Shown here: piece after piece, positions 1-8,715 of the stretch | Position numbering within the stretch: the first letter of the stretch is position 1 | Layout of the letters: the number at the start of each line of letters is the position of its first letter | Assembly (NCBI GenBank): GCA_041650595.1 | Contig: JBAZKW010000020.1 | Span: 1-27,674, forward strand | Origin: CALFCX01 sp041650595 | Lineage (GTDB): Bacteria; Margulisbacteria; WOR-1; JAKLHX01 | Length of the DNA: 27,674 nucleotides | Direction of reading: 5' to 3' | The notes under the pieces: generated by a model | Databases searched by the model: none | What the model was told of the DNA's origin: nothing | Seen by the model: the letters and a program-made list of their open reading frames with translations, nothing else | Translations under genes and position numbers: made by a program

Positions 1-1
1 C

Positions 2-151
2 TCTTTTATCCCTATTCTCCTTGACGATCTTGGTGTTTACTATTCGAAATACTTTTCTGACCCCGTACCTGTATATGATGTGCCTGAACTGGCCAAAAAT
101 GGGAAATTAGAGAAATTACAAAAAAGGTCGCGGACAGGATCACTCCTGTAA
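2..151 (+). CDS. 3' end of an unidentified protein (partial)
   Basis: An open frame enters from the left edge and ends at a TAA at 149-151, giving 49 C-terminal residues (begins SFIPILLDDLGVYYS, ends SRTGSLL). The composition looks like real protein, with a hydrophobic start, a Tyr-rich stretch and a Lys/Arg-rich tail. I do not recognise the family. It lies 81 bases upstream of the phosphorylase-like gene on the same strand, so the two may be co-transcribed. It could also be a chance open frame, since only 50 codons are visible. Confidence 0.5.
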   Translation, partial: SFIPILLDDLGVYYSKYFSDPVPVYDVPELAKNGKLEKLQKRSRTGSLL

Positions 152-173
152 TGTGGTGATGTCCAAATTCTTG

Positions 174-207
174 AGAACTTCAGGCAATGAAATCCTTCAG
201 AAGTTCT
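174..207. repeat. Inverted repeat upstream of the phosphorylase-like gene
   Basis: AGAACTTC (174-181) is exactly complementary to GAAGTTCT (200-207) across an 18-base loop, and AGG/CCT inside the loop can add pairs. It sits between the upstream partial gene and the start at 233. It could be a weak terminator (only TTTC follows), a protein-binding site or a leader hairpin. Function is unknown. Confidence 0.4.
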
Positions 208-232
208 TTCGATACATATATAGAGGAATATA

Positions 233-2332
233 ATGCCTACTGTAAGTCAGGCCGGGATCCTTAAATTTCAAAATTGGGTTTCACAGCAAAGAAAATTTCG
301 CTCGGCAAATCCGCGGCACCGCGTTGTGATTGATGCGGGGATGGAAAGTGTTTATGTCCCGTCATGCGAAAGATTGATAGAAAGAGCGTATGCAAATTCA
401 GGCAGCGTTCCGAAAACTGTCGAGGAATTGCGATGCCTGGATTTAAGCCGTATCTTTTCTCAGATCATAGCTGATCAGGACAACCCTGTTGGCGGGGCCG
501 GAGGGCTTGGAACAATAAGTGAGACCCAGAACTGGACCGGTGCGCGTTATGGCAGAGCGGACCAGTTTGGCCTGATGAATATCAGTTTGCTTCACTCAAA
601 AAAAAGGGCCCAGTCTTTCGAAGGGCATAGACAAAAAGTACAATATTTTGATGTGTCACCGGAAGGCAAAGATGGATATCACTATCTGGGAGATTTTATA
701 TCCGTACAAAAACGAACAGGAGATTCATTCGAGGATTTGCCGGTTGATGTATGGATGTTCGACGGATATAAGTCCGACGGCGATTTTGTCCCGGCTTTCC
801 GTTTAAGTGTCCCGGGGATAACTGGAGAACTGTACCCGCATTGCGAATCAATGGAAAACCTTGCACAAATGCATGTTTTGGGGCAGGGAGGTTTCAGGCT
901 TGCCCAGCATTTTGGGCTGCTTGGCAAAGATGATGCAATAGCGGATCTTGTCATCGGGCATGACGGACATACGGCATTCTTTAAGTTTAATTTGTTTTTA
1001 TGGTTTTACGAAAAATATGATCATGATACCGAAGCTGCTCTACAGGCGACCAGAAAGTTGTGTGTTGCCACGATCCATGCGCCTCAGAACGGGACAATAC
1101 CAAGAACTAAGGGCGAAATGGTCCAGCAATTTTATCCGCCGGATGCGGAGCGACTTTGGGGCTCTTTTGCGGAAGATTTTGGCAAGGGATCCAATGCTCT
1201 GTTCGTTGAAATGCGTACAAGCAAGGCGACGGGAGTTGTTTCTCCTATTCATTTGATGGTCACAGCTGCGGAAGAAAAAGCTACGTGCCGTAAATTTTCA
1301 AGCGATGCTTTAAACCTGTTGCCTGATAATATCCGTGTGGAAGACTTAAAAATATTTCCTGATACCATTGACGTTGAAAGCTGGCTTGGTGTTGCGACTC
1401 AGCTGGTGTTGGATAATCATTTCGAAGGATGGAGGCAGAACCCAGGAATATTAGGTCAGCAAAATATTGTCGATTCGGCAGTGGCGAACAGCCAATTCCG
1501 AAAGGATCTTGCAGAAGCTTTTACTGTCCAGGATGAACATTTTTCGCAGATCCTAAAGTATTATCTCCCGAGAGTTTTCAACGTGGACGTTCCTGAAAAT
1601 GCAATTGTTTTTGCTTCTTTAAGGAGAGCTACACAGTACAAAATAGGCCTATTAACAAGTTTCTTGCAGCACCATAAAATATTCGGAGAAATATCACAGA
1701 AATTGGGAAGACCGATATTGTATCTGTTTGGCGGTATTGCACACAAGGATGATTCGTCATCGATTGATGCTCTTGAAAGGCTGTTAAATGATATCTCAAC
1801 AATAAATGACGGTAATGGAGCATTTAAAGCGGATTATATAAAAGACTACGATTACTACAAAGCAAAATGGGTATTTCCGGGTCTTTCCAGGAGAGGATGC
1901 TGGGTAGGGGCGACCGATCCATTTTCAACTCGTTCTCAGGGAACTGAAGCTTTTGGTCCCAGTTATCTTAAGTCCGCAATGAACGGGTTGTACATAATGG
2001 GTTCCGATGACGGGGGAGCCGGGTGCTTAAGGAATCTTCCAACGGTCTCAATTTATGGGCCTGCTACATTTGCAGGGGGTACGAGTTTTCACAATGACTT
2101 ATGGAGCAATCCTGAAATAGCCAGATTATCCAGATTCCTTTTGTCCAGCGGTTTTATTCGGGTCTTTGAGAAAGTGGCCACAAATATATCGAGTGATCTG
2201 GATAGGTTTGAAAAAGGCAGAGGGGCTTATGCTCCCGGAATGGAAGCAAAGATCCGTTCAATGTTCCAGACCATAGCCGATTACAACGGCCGAGTATTGA
2301 TGAACGCATACCTTCAGGAAACCGGCAGATAA
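233..2332 (+). CDS. Highly diverged alpha-glucan phosphorylase-like protein (GT35 fold)
   Basis: 699 aa. Scattered motifs match alpha-glucan phosphorylases, which release glucose-1-phosphate from storage glucan using pyridoxal phosphate (PLP). A GGAGGLG loop lies in the N-terminal third, VLGQGGFRLAQHFG resembles the family's iLGiGGvrlL segment, GHDGHTAFF corresponds to the NEGHaAF motif and TIHAPQNG to TTHTPVPAG. LRRATQYK (R465, K470) fits the phosphate-site Arg and Lys, and EAFGPSYLK (E572-K580) fits EASGTGNMK with K580 as the PLP-bearing lysine. These rabbit-enzyme correspondences are from memory. The sugar-binding Ser and Thr of the last motif are F574 and P576, so substrate or activity may differ. 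Start: ATG with GAGGA about 7 bases upstream. No signal peptide is seen, so it is probably cytoplasmic. No other glycogen genes are nearby. I am confident of the fold but not of the reaction. Confidence 0.7.
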   Translation: MPTVSQAGILKFQNWVSQQRKFRSANPRHRVVIDAGMESVYVPSCERLIERAYANSGSVPKTVEELRCLDLSRIFSQIIADQDNPVGGAGGLGTISETQNWTGARYGRADQFGLMNISLLHSKKRAQSFEGHRQKVQYFDVSPEGKDGYHYLGDFISVQKRTGDSFEDLPVDVWMFDGYKSDGDFVPAFRLSVPGITGELYPHCESMENLAQMHVLGQGGFRLAQHFGLLGKDDAIADLVIGHDGHTAFFKFNLFLWFYEKYDHDTEAALQATRKLCVATIHAPQNGTIPRTKGEMVQQFYPPDAERLWGSFAEDFGKGSNALFVEMRTSKATGVVSPIHLMVTAAEEKATCRKFSSDALNLLPDNIRVEDLKIFPDTIDVESWLGVATQLVLDNHFEGWRQNPGILGQQNIVDSAVANSQFRKDLAEAFTVQDEHFSQILKYYLPRVFNVDVPENAIVFASLRRATQYKIGLLTSFLQHHKIFGEISQKLGRPILYLFGGIAHKDDSSSIDALERLLNDISTINDGNGAFKADYIKDYDYYKAKWVFPGLSRRGCWVGATDPFSTRSQGTEAFGPSYLKSAMNGLYIMGSDDGGAGCLRNLPTVSIYGPATFAGGTSFHNDLWSNPEIARLSRFLLSSGFIRVFEKVATNISSDLDRFEKGRGAYAPGMEAKIRSMFQTIADYNGRVLMNAYLQETGR

Positions 2333-2351
2333 TATTTTTTGTAAACCAGCA

Positions 2352-2380
2352 TTGTCAATCCCGCCAAAAGCCTATATAAT
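2352..2380 (+). promoter_or_regulatory. Sigma70-type promoter of the secD operon
   Basis: TTGTCA at 2352-2357 and a perfect TATAAT at 2375-2380 are separated by exactly 17 bases. Transcription would start near 2386-2388, immediately before the ATG at 2389. The predicted secDF-ftsK mRNA is therefore leaderless or carries a 1-3 base leader, which agrees with the absence of a Shine-Dalgarno sequence. Confidence 0.75.
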
Positions 2381-2388
2381 TGAAAATC

Positions 2389-3735
2389 ATGGGCGACAGT
2401 ATAATCAAAATTAAAGTTTTGGGTCTCATTCTTCTGGTTGCGGTCTCTATATTCATATATTACAAAATACCTTTGACCAAAGGATTGGACATACAGGGCG
2501 GAACGCGTCTCGTGCTTCAGGCCGAAGACAGCGCAACTGTTTCGGTAGGGGAAGAATCCATATCGGGAGTTGTTGCCGTTGTAAGGAACAGGATCGATGC
2601 GCTGGGCGTGACCGAGCCGACGATACAGAAAAAAGGCGACAAACAGGTGATCGTGGAACTTCCCGGAGTAAAAGATCCTGACCACGCCATAAAGATACTC
2701 GGAGAAACAGCACTCATGGAATTTGTGGAAGCGGAGTGGGCGCCTGCCGATGAAAAGCTGCTTACCGCGGAGAAAATAAAAGCGTTGTACGGCGAAAACG
2801 CCCGTCTGGCAAAAGTCGAGGATGAAAAAAACGGAGCAGCGACCAGTGAAAGACTGATAGTGCTAAAAACCACAGTGCTTACCGGCGCGGACTTAAAAGG
2901 CGCCTGGCCTGGCGTGGACCAGTACGGCAATCCTGTAGTTGATATAGAGTTCAATTCAAAAGGTGCCGGGACCTTTGCTAACGTTACCGAAAGAAATGTG
3001 GGCAGGCCCATAGCGATAATCCTCGACAAAAAAGTGATCTCCGCGCCTTCTGTGAGGGAGCCGATCCCTTCCGGAAAAGCACAGATCTCCGGAGGATTTA
3101 CCACACAGCAGATGCGCGATCTGGTCGTTCAGCTGCGCGGCGGCGCTTTACCGGTGCCGGTAAAGATCGTCGAGACAAAAATAGTCGGTCCTACCCTGGG
3201 AAAAGATTCTCTTGATAAAAGCAAATTTGCCGGTCTTATAGGAATAATCGCGATAGTTATATTCATGGTAGCTTATTACAGATTGCCTGGATTTTTGGCG
3301 GACATATCGCTTCTGGTGTATTTTTTCCTGACGATTGCTGTCCTCTGCCTTTTGAGGACTACATTGACCCTGCCGGGCATAGCCGGATTCCTGTTGTCAA
3401 TAGGTATGGCGGTTGATGCGAACATAATAATATTCGAGCGTCTGAAGGAAGAGCTTCAGGCGGGCAAAAATTTAAGGATGGCCGTTGATACCAGCTTTCA
3501 CAGGGCCTTTACGGCGATCCTCGACTCAAACGTTACCACATTGATAGCCGCGGCAACGCTGTTTTGGCTCGGGACCGGCACAATAAAAGGATTTGCCGTG
3601 ACGTTGAGCGTGGGTATCATAATCAGCATGTTCACTGCTATAGTCATAACCAAGTTTCTTATGGACCTGATGATAGACTGGAAACTGGCGGAAGACGAAA
3701 AGAGCCCGTTACTTTACAGGGGTTTTGGAAAATGA
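2389..3735 (+). CDS. secD: Protein translocase subunit SecD
   Basis: 448 aa. SecD works with SecF in the inner membrane and uses the proton motive force to help pull proteins through SecYEG on the periplasmic side. Visible features are an N-terminal membrane segment (about 8-25), the GLDIQGGTRLVL motif just after it, a large periplasmic P1 domain, and five C-terminal membrane segments from about residue 278. The conserved GMAVDANIIIFERLKEEL is near 339-356. A TTG three codons earlier (2380) is in frame but lies inside the -10 box, so I chose the ATG at 2389. The stop codon overlaps the secF start (ATGA), so translation is probably coupled. yajC, the usual upstream partner, is not in the window. 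Confidence 0.96.
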   Translation: MGDSIIKIKVLGLILLVAVSIFIYYKIPLTKGLDIQGGTRLVLQAEDSATVSVGEESISGVVAVVRNRIDALGVTEPTIQKKGDKQVIVELPGVKDPDHAIKILGETALMEFVEAEWAPADEKLLTAEKIKALYGENARLAKVEDEKNGAATSERLIVLKTTVLTGADLKGAWPGVDQYGNPVVDIEFNSKGAGTFANVTERNVGRPIAIILDKKVISAPSVREPIPSGKAQISGGFTTQQMRDLVVQLRGGALPVPVKIVETKIVGPTLGKDSLDKSKFAGLIGIIAIVIFMVAYYRLPGFLADISLLVYFFLTIAVLCLLRTTLTLPGIAGFLLSIGMAVDANIIIFERLKEELQAGKNLRMAVDTSFHRAFTAILDSNVTTLIAAATLFWLGTGTIKGFAVTLSVGIIISMFTAIVITKFLMDLMIDWKLAEDEKSPLLYRGFGK

Positions 3736-4643
3736 ATATTAATATAGTCGGCAGATACAGGCTATGGTTCTCAATATCGGCCGTTCTTATGATGCTGGGA
3801 TTGTTCGGGTTTTCTTACAATTATCTTGTAAGAGGCAAATTGATGAACTTCGGAATAGATTTTACCGGAGGGACCGAAATTACCCTTCGTTTTGATGAAA
3901 AAGCCTCTATCGGGAACCATATAGGCGAAGTAAGAGGGGTCCTTACCCGGTTCACCCTAAAAGATAATGTTATACAACTTACCGGAGAAAAAGACCTGAC
4001 AATAAGGACAGAGCCCCTTGAGAGCGACACTCGCAGCAGGATAATCGGAGAGCTTCAAAAACAATTCGGCGGGGTAGAGCTTCTTGAGGCGGATACAATA
4101 GGACCCGTAATAGGCAAAGAACTCAGGACCCAGGCCTTTTGGGCTCTTCTGCTGGCAACGCTGGGCATCCTTATATATGTGTCGTTCAGGTTCCAATTTA
4201 AATACGCGGTTGCGGCTACAATAGCGCTTTGGCATGATGCGTTTATTACGATCGGGCTGGTCGCTTTGTTGTGGAAGAGCGTTGATGTCGCTTTTATAGC
4301 CGCGATACTTACCATACTCGGATATTCGATAAACGATACTATAGTTATCTTTGACAGGATAAGGGAAAACCTTCTCAAACCCGTAAAGGGTGTGGTTGAT
4401 TTTGAGGCAGTAACCAATCTCAGCGTGACGCAGACCATGGCACGGTCTATAAATACCGTCCTTACTGTGCTTTTTGTGAATGTTTGCCTTTTTGTTTTTG
4501 GAGGGGTAACGCTGAAAGATTTTGCGTTTGTTCTTCTTATAGGGTTTACTTTGGGAACGTATTCTTCTATCTTTATTGCCAGCCCTCTTCTTGTGCTGAT
4601 GGAGAAAAATTTTGGCAAGCAAAAAGTCCGAAGAGCGCGATAA
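3732..4643 (+). CDS. secF: Protein translocase subunit SecF
   Basis: 303 aa, partner of SecD in the SecDF export complex. It has an N-terminal membrane segment (about 9-32), the GIDFTGGT motif at 41-47, a short periplasmic domain, and C-terminal membrane segments with LGYSINDTIVIFDRIREN starting near 196. The length is normal for a separate SecF. The frame is open further upstream inside secD, but the ATG at 3732, overlapping the secD stop by 4 bases, gives the standard N-terminus. The 3' end overlaps the ftsK start by 32 bases. Confidence 0.96.
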   Translation: MNINIVGRYRLWFSISAVLMMLGLFGFSYNYLVRGKLMNFGIDFTGGTEITLRFDEKASIGNHIGEVRGVLTRFTLKDNVIQLTGEKDLTIRTEPLESDTRSRIIGELQKQFGGVELLEADTIGPVIGKELRTQAFWALLLATLGILIYVSFRFQFKYAVAATIALWHDAFITIGLVALLWKSVDVAFIAAILTILGYSINDTIVIFDRIRENLLKPVKGVVDFEAVTNLSVTQTMARSINTVLTVLFVNVCLFVFGGVTLKDFAFVLLIGFTLGTYSSIFIASPLLVLMEKNFGKQKVRRAR

Positions 4644-6888
4644 CCCAGGCCACAGGCATACGGCCGGCGGCATACTTATCATAGCTTTTGCCATATATCT
4701 GATTTTCTGCGAGGCTTCTTCCTCTACGTCTTCCAGCGCTACAGGCCTTCTGGGCCTTTACGGAGTAAAATGGCTTCTTGAAAAAGTTTTCGGTTTTGGT
4801 GTCTGGCTTATGCCTATACTGCTCACATTTATGGGTGCCATAATGCTTACCAGGCAGGAGCCGCGGTCGCTCAGGTCCAGACTTTTCGGTTTCACGCTTT
4901 TTTTTCTGACCTTTGTAACGGCCGCGCAGGCTTTTTTCCCGAAATATTATCTCGAAGCCCCGGCTTTGTGGGTAAAAGGCGGGGGCGGCGCTTTGGGTTT
5001 TGCTCTTCATGCGGTCTTTGGCAAGATGCTTGGAGCTGTAGGCACTAATATACTTTTGTCCGCATCTCTCATCATATCCATGGTGATGATATTCAACATA
5101 AGCGGCATAGAAGCTTTTATCTCATATCTTGAAAGCTTTTGGCCCGGCAGGGAAGAAGAAAAACCTCAATCGAAAGTCCGTCCGCGTAAAGTGAACATAG
5201 ATGGGCCAATCGCGGATGACGGATATGAGGAAGACAAGAGCTCTATTCCTGCTCAGCTCAATCTGATAAAAGATATTGGGCAAAAGGCGGAAACTCTTCC
5301 GGCGGTAAAAGAAGATCAGCCTATAGAACTTGACATGTCCCCGGACAGGCCGCAAAAAAAATATAAGAGGCATACTTACAAACTTCCTTCTTTGGACCTT
5401 TTAAATACGCTTACCGAAAAAGAAAAACAAAAAGCGATGAAACTTAGAGAGCTTACCGAACAGAGAAAGACCGATCTTGAAAAAGCGCTCCAAAGTTTTG
5501 GAGTGGGCGCGCAGGTAGTCAATATAAGCATAGGCCCTGCCGTAACAAGATTTGAGGTCCAGCCTGAGCCCGGTGTAAAAGTTAGCAAGATCGCCAATCT
5601 TGCAGATGATATAGCTCTTAATCTTGCTTCGGGCGGAGTCAGGATAGAAGCTCCCATATTCGGAAAATCCGTTGTCGGGATAGAAGTCCCTAACCCGACA
5701 GTTACTCCTGTCCGGCTCGGCGAGATAGTGCGTACTCAGGAATTTGTCAACAATACTTCCAAGATCTTTATCGGTATAGGAAAAGATATTGCCGGAACAT
5801 CGGTATACGGAGATCTTTCGAAAATGCCTCATCTTCTAATTGCCGGTACCACGGGTTCAGGCAAAAGCGTCGCGATAAATTCTTTGATAATAAGCATACT
5901 CCTGCGGGCGCGTCCCGATGAAGTAAAATTCATAATGATCGATCCGAAGATGGTGGAGCTGTCGACTTATGCTGATATCCCGCATCTTATGGCACCGGTC
6001 GTCACGGACCCTAGAAAGGCAGCGGCTACCCTAAAAGACTGGGTGGTAAAAGAGATGGAGCGACGCTACAAAGAATTTTTCGATTCAGGGGTCAGAAATA
6101 TCCAGGCGTTCAACAAAAAAGCCGAAGTCCTTGCCCAGCTCAAAGAAAAAGATCCGGAAGCCTACGCGCCGGAACCGCTTCCTTATATCGTCGTAATAAT
6201 AGACGAATTGGCGGACCTTATGATGGTAGCCGCGGCGGAAGTGGAGACAACGATCTGCCGCATAGCCCAGATGGCAAGAGCGACAGGGATACATCTTGTT
6301 GTGGCCACGCAGCGGCCTTCTGTAGATGTCATAACCGGCCTTATCAAAGCAAATATACCTTCCAGGATATCTTTTGCGGTAGCGACCCAGATAGATTCGC
6401 GCGTCGTGCTTGATATGAGCGGCGCTGAAAAACTTCTCGGCCGCGGCGACATGCTGTATTCTCCGATAGGCGCGATGAAACCTACCAGGGTGCAGGGTTC
6501 TTTTGTAAGCGACGACGAAATCGAGAGGATTACTGATTTTATCAAAGACCAGGCATCCCCGGAATATTCCGAAGAGATACTAAATCTGAAATATAACGGC
6601 ACAGGCAAACAGGGACAGTCGCAGAACGGAGCTCAGCGCGATGAATTATTCGCGGAAGCCGCAAGGATAATAATAGAAAGCGGCCAGGCATCCACTTCCC
6701 ATCTTCAGCGCAGGATGCGCATTGGCTACAACAGGGCTGCGCGCCTGATGGACGAGATAACGGAAGAAGGAATTGTTTCACTTCCGGACGGAGATAATAA
6801 GCCGCGCAAGATTTTGAAGAACATAGGCGATCTTATAGCTATGGGGCTTATTGATACCGAGTCAAAGCCCGAATACCCGCAATTTTGA
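4612..6888 (+). CDS. ftsK: DNA translocase FtsK/SpoIIIE
   Basis: 758 aa. FtsK is a membrane-anchored hexameric ATPase that pumps chromosome ends through the division septum and helps dimer resolution. About four membrane segments occupy roughly the first 180 residues, followed by a short charged linker. The motor has Walker A GTTGSGKS (412-419) and Walker B VVIIDE with D531/E532, then VVATQRPSVDVITG and SRISFAVATQIDSRVVLD. A C-terminal gamma winged helix (about 675-745) ends the protein; this domain reads orienting sequences in known FtsKs. The start is TTG, chosen because GGAG lies 7 bases upstream and no better ATG precedes the first membrane segment. The gene starts inside secF and its TGA is followed 5 bases later by the btuF-like start, so it belongs to the same operon. 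The linker is much shorter than in E. coli, as in many bacteria. Confidence 0.96.
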   Translation: MASKKSEERDNPGHRHTAGGILIIAFAIYLIFCEASSSTSSSATGLLGLYGVKWLLEKVFGFGVWLMPILLTFMGAIMLTRQEPRSLRSRLFGFTLFFLTFVTAAQAFFPKYYLEAPALWVKGGGGALGFALHAVFGKMLGAVGTNILLSASLIISMVMIFNISGIEAFISYLESFWPGREEEKPQSKVRPRKVNIDGPIADDGYEEDKSSIPAQLNLIKDIGQKAETLPAVKEDQPIELDMSPDRPQKKYKRHTYKLPSLDLLNTLTEKEKQKAMKLRELTEQRKTDLEKALQSFGVGAQVVNISIGPAVTRFEVQPEPGVKVSKIANLADDIALNLASGGVRIEAPIFGKSVVGIEVPNPTVTPVRLGEIVRTQEFVNNTSKIFIGIGKDIAGTSVYGDLSKMPHLLIAGTTGSGKSVAINSLIISILLRARPDEVKFIMIDPKMVELSTYADIPHLMAPVVTDPRKAAATLKDWVVKEMERRYKEFFDSGVRNIQAFNKKAEVLAQLKEKDPEAYAPEPLPYIVVIIDELADLMMVAAAEVETTICRIAQMARATGIHLVVATQRPSVDVITGLIKANIPSRISFAVATQIDSRVVLDMSGAEKLLGRGDMLYSPIGAMKPTRVQGSFVSDDEIERITDFIKDQASPEYSEEILNLKYNGTGKQGQSQNGAQRDELFAEAARIIIESGQASTSHLQRRMRIGYNRAARLMDEITEEGIVSLPDGDNKPRKILKNIGDLIAMGLIDTESKPEYPQF

Positions 6889-6893
6889 GTACG

Positions 6894-7757
6894 ATGGCAA
6901 AAAGATCACTTGTTATTCTATTTTTTACTCTGTTTCTTTCGCTGAGCGCTTTTTCTTTCCCGGTAGTTGTGAGGGACGAATCCGGAGCAAGATTTACTGC
7001 TCTTGCTGCGCCCATGCGGATTATCTCGACAATGCCCAGTAATACAGAAATATTGTACGAGCTGGGACTGGGCAACAAGATAATTGCCGTAAGTTCCAAA
7101 TGCGATTTTCCTCCTGCCGTCGACTCGCTGCCAAAAGTGGGGGATATAACCCTTAACGCGGAAAAGATCATCTCACTCAATCCCGATCTTGTGGTCATGC
7201 TTTTTGATACGCAAAAATACCAGATAGAAAGATTGCGCGGGCTCTGTTTGCCTGTCTTTGTGATAAATCCGCGTAACTTTGATCAGCTTTCAAATTCCAT
7301 ACTCCTGCTGGGAAAAGTTACGGGAACTTCTGCGGCCGCACGGTCCCTGGCTGCACGCATTAAGCGCGGTGTGGCAAAAGCTTCTTCCAACAAAAAAAGG
7401 GGAACCGATAATAAATTGCTGGTCGTGCTTTGGCCGTCTCCTTTGATCACAGCCGGAAAAGGAACATTTATTGATGATATCATCAGAAGGGCGGGAGCGC
7501 AGAATCTGGGCGCCAAAGCATCCGGTGCGTATCCCACTCTGGATTTTGAATTTGTAATGAAAGAGGACCCGGATTTTATAGTTTTTGCCGGCAAATCGTA
7601 TAAGAACATGCGGGACGCGCTTTCCGAAAAAAAGTGGCAGGCGCTAAAAGCCGTTCAGGACAAAAAAGTAATGTTGATAGATTCGGATATATTAACACGG
7701 CCTTCTCCCAGAGCTCTCACGGCTTTGGAGCTTATTTCTAATTTTGTGAACGAGTAA
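6894..7757 (+). CDS. Periplasmic substrate-binding protein of a B12/siderophore-type ABC importer
   Basis: 287 aa, BtuF/FepB-like (PeriplasmicBP_2, helical-backbone class). It would capture a corrinoid or metal chelate in the periplasm and deliver it to the permease encoded next door. The N-terminus (MAKRSLVILFF and on) is a clear signal peptide with likely cleavage around SAFS/FP. There is no Cys, so it is a soluble periplasmic protein rather than a lipoprotein, which points to an outer membrane. IISTMPSNTEILYELGLG and NPDLVVMLFDTQKYQIERL are typical of the family. A TTG at 6885, overlapping the ftsK stop, is a possible alternative start; the ATG gives a better signal peptide. The substrate cannot be decided from sequence. 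No cobalamin riboswitch is seen, and the gene is embedded behind ftsK. Confidence 0.88.
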   Translation: MAKRSLVILFFTLFLSLSAFSFPVVVRDESGARFTALAAPMRIISTMPSNTEILYELGLGNKIIAVSSKCDFPPAVDSLPKVGDITLNAEKIISLNPDLVVMLFDTQKYQIERLRGLCLPVFVINPRNFDQLSNSILLLGKVTGTSAAARSLAARIKRGVAKASSNKKRGTDNKLLVVLWPSPLITAGKGTFIDDIIRRAGAQNLGAKASGAYPTLDFEFVMKEDPDFIVFAGKSYKNMRDALSEKKWQALKAVQDKKVMLIDSDILTRPSPRALTALELISNFVNE

Positions 7758-7761
7758 AACC

Positions 7762-8715
7762 ATGAGAACTAAAACATTGCTTGTTTTTTTTGTTCTTGTC
7801 TTTTTGCTGGCAGTATCACTTGCAGCGGGTTTTGTGTTCGGAGCGGTCGCTGTCAATCCATTTGACGCTTCAAGGGTTTCGGAAATGATATTTTGGAACA
7901 TACGTTGTCCAAGGGTGCTTTTGGCGGCGCTGGTAGGCGCGATGCTTTCGGTGTCGGGTGCCGTCTTGCAGGGTGTTTTGAAGAACCCTCTTTCGGACCC
8001 GTATATACTGGGAGTCTCATCCGGCGGAGCCGTCGGCGCAGTGCTTTCGATGCTGATCGGTCTTCCCCTCTACGCAGTATGCATTGTTTCCTTTTTGTTT
8101 GCCCTGACTTCAGTGGCGGTCGTCTACAGTTTTTCAAGGACTTCTTCCGGGATCAGGCCCGAAGTGCTTGTGCTTGCGGGAGTGGCGCTTTCCTCGCTTC
8201 TTGGAGCAGCTCTTGTGGCCGTAGTATATTCGAGCGACAGCCTGCAAGGAGTATATTTCTGGCTTTTCGGGAGTTTTTCGTTCTCAAGCTTTTTATTTGT
8301 AAAGATCGCGGCTGTTATTGCGGCGGTCGGGATATCCGTCTCAATAGTTTTTTCAAAACAGCTCAATATTCTTTTGCTCGGCGAAGAAGAAGCTGTTTCT
8401 TTGGGCGTGAATACCGGATTTGTAAGAGCGGCACTGCTTTTTGCGGCTTCACTTCTTTCGGCAGTATCGGTATCAATGGTCGGAATAATAGGTTTTGTGG
8501 GCCTCATAATCCCGCATATCGTCAGACTTGTAATAGGGGGGAACAATATTCTTCTTATTCCCGCGAGCGGGCTTTTGGGAGCATCGTTTTTGGTGATCGC
8601 CGATCTTCTTTCGCGCACTCTTATTTCACCCGGCGAATTGCCTGTCGGCATTATTACAGCTTTTGTCGGAGCTCCCTTCTTTATCTTCTTACTCAGGAAG
8701 AAAAAAAATGACTGA
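7762..8715 (+). CDS. ABC importer permease, FecCD/BtuC family
   Basis: 317 aa, strongly hydrophobic, with the many membrane segments expected of the FecCD/BtuC family (about 10). Family motifs include RCPRVLLAALVGAMLSVSGA, LKNPLSDPYILGVSSGGAVG and, near the C-terminus, GFVGLIIPHIVRLVIG, which contains the loop that contacts the ATPase, plus ELPVGIITAFVGAPFFIFLL. It forms the dimeric pore for substrate handed over by the upstream binding protein. It starts 4 bases after that gene and its last 8 bases overlap the ATPase gene, so the three form one transport unit. Confidence 0.93.
   Translation: MRTKTLLVFFVLVFLLAVSLAAGFVFGAVAVNPFDASRVSEMIFWNIRCPRVLLAALVGAMLSVSGAVLQGVLKNPLSDPYILGVSSGGAVGAVLSMLIGLPLYAVCIVSFLFALTSVAVVYSFSRTSSGIRPEVLVLAGVALSSLLGAALVAVVYSSDSLQGVYFWLFGSFSFSSFLFVKIAAVIAAVGISVSIVFSKQLNILLLGEEEAVSLGVNTGFVRAALLFAASLLSAVSVSMVGIIGFVGLIIPHIVRLVIGGNNILLIPASGLLGASFLVIADLLSRTLISPGELPVGIITAFVGAPFFIFLLRKKKND

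Noticed and set aside
3564..3731. An in-frame upstream extension of secF.
   Set aside because: The extra 56 residues lie within secD and are not part of SecF proteins; the ATGA overlap at 3732 gives the normal start.
3957..4694. A 245-codon open frame on the minus strand opposite secF and the ftsK start.
   Set aside because: Lys/Tyr/Arg-rich antisense translation without recognisable motifs; secF and ftsK are unambiguous on the plus strand.
6889..6893. A cobalamin riboswitch before the importer genes.
   Set aside because: Only 5 bases separate ftsK from the btuF-like start, so there is no room for one outside coding sequence.
7893..8711. A 272-codon open frame on the plus strand overlapping the permease gene.
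   Set aside because: It has low-complexity Arg/Ser/Cys-rich composition and no family motif, while the other frame encodes a clear FecCD permease.
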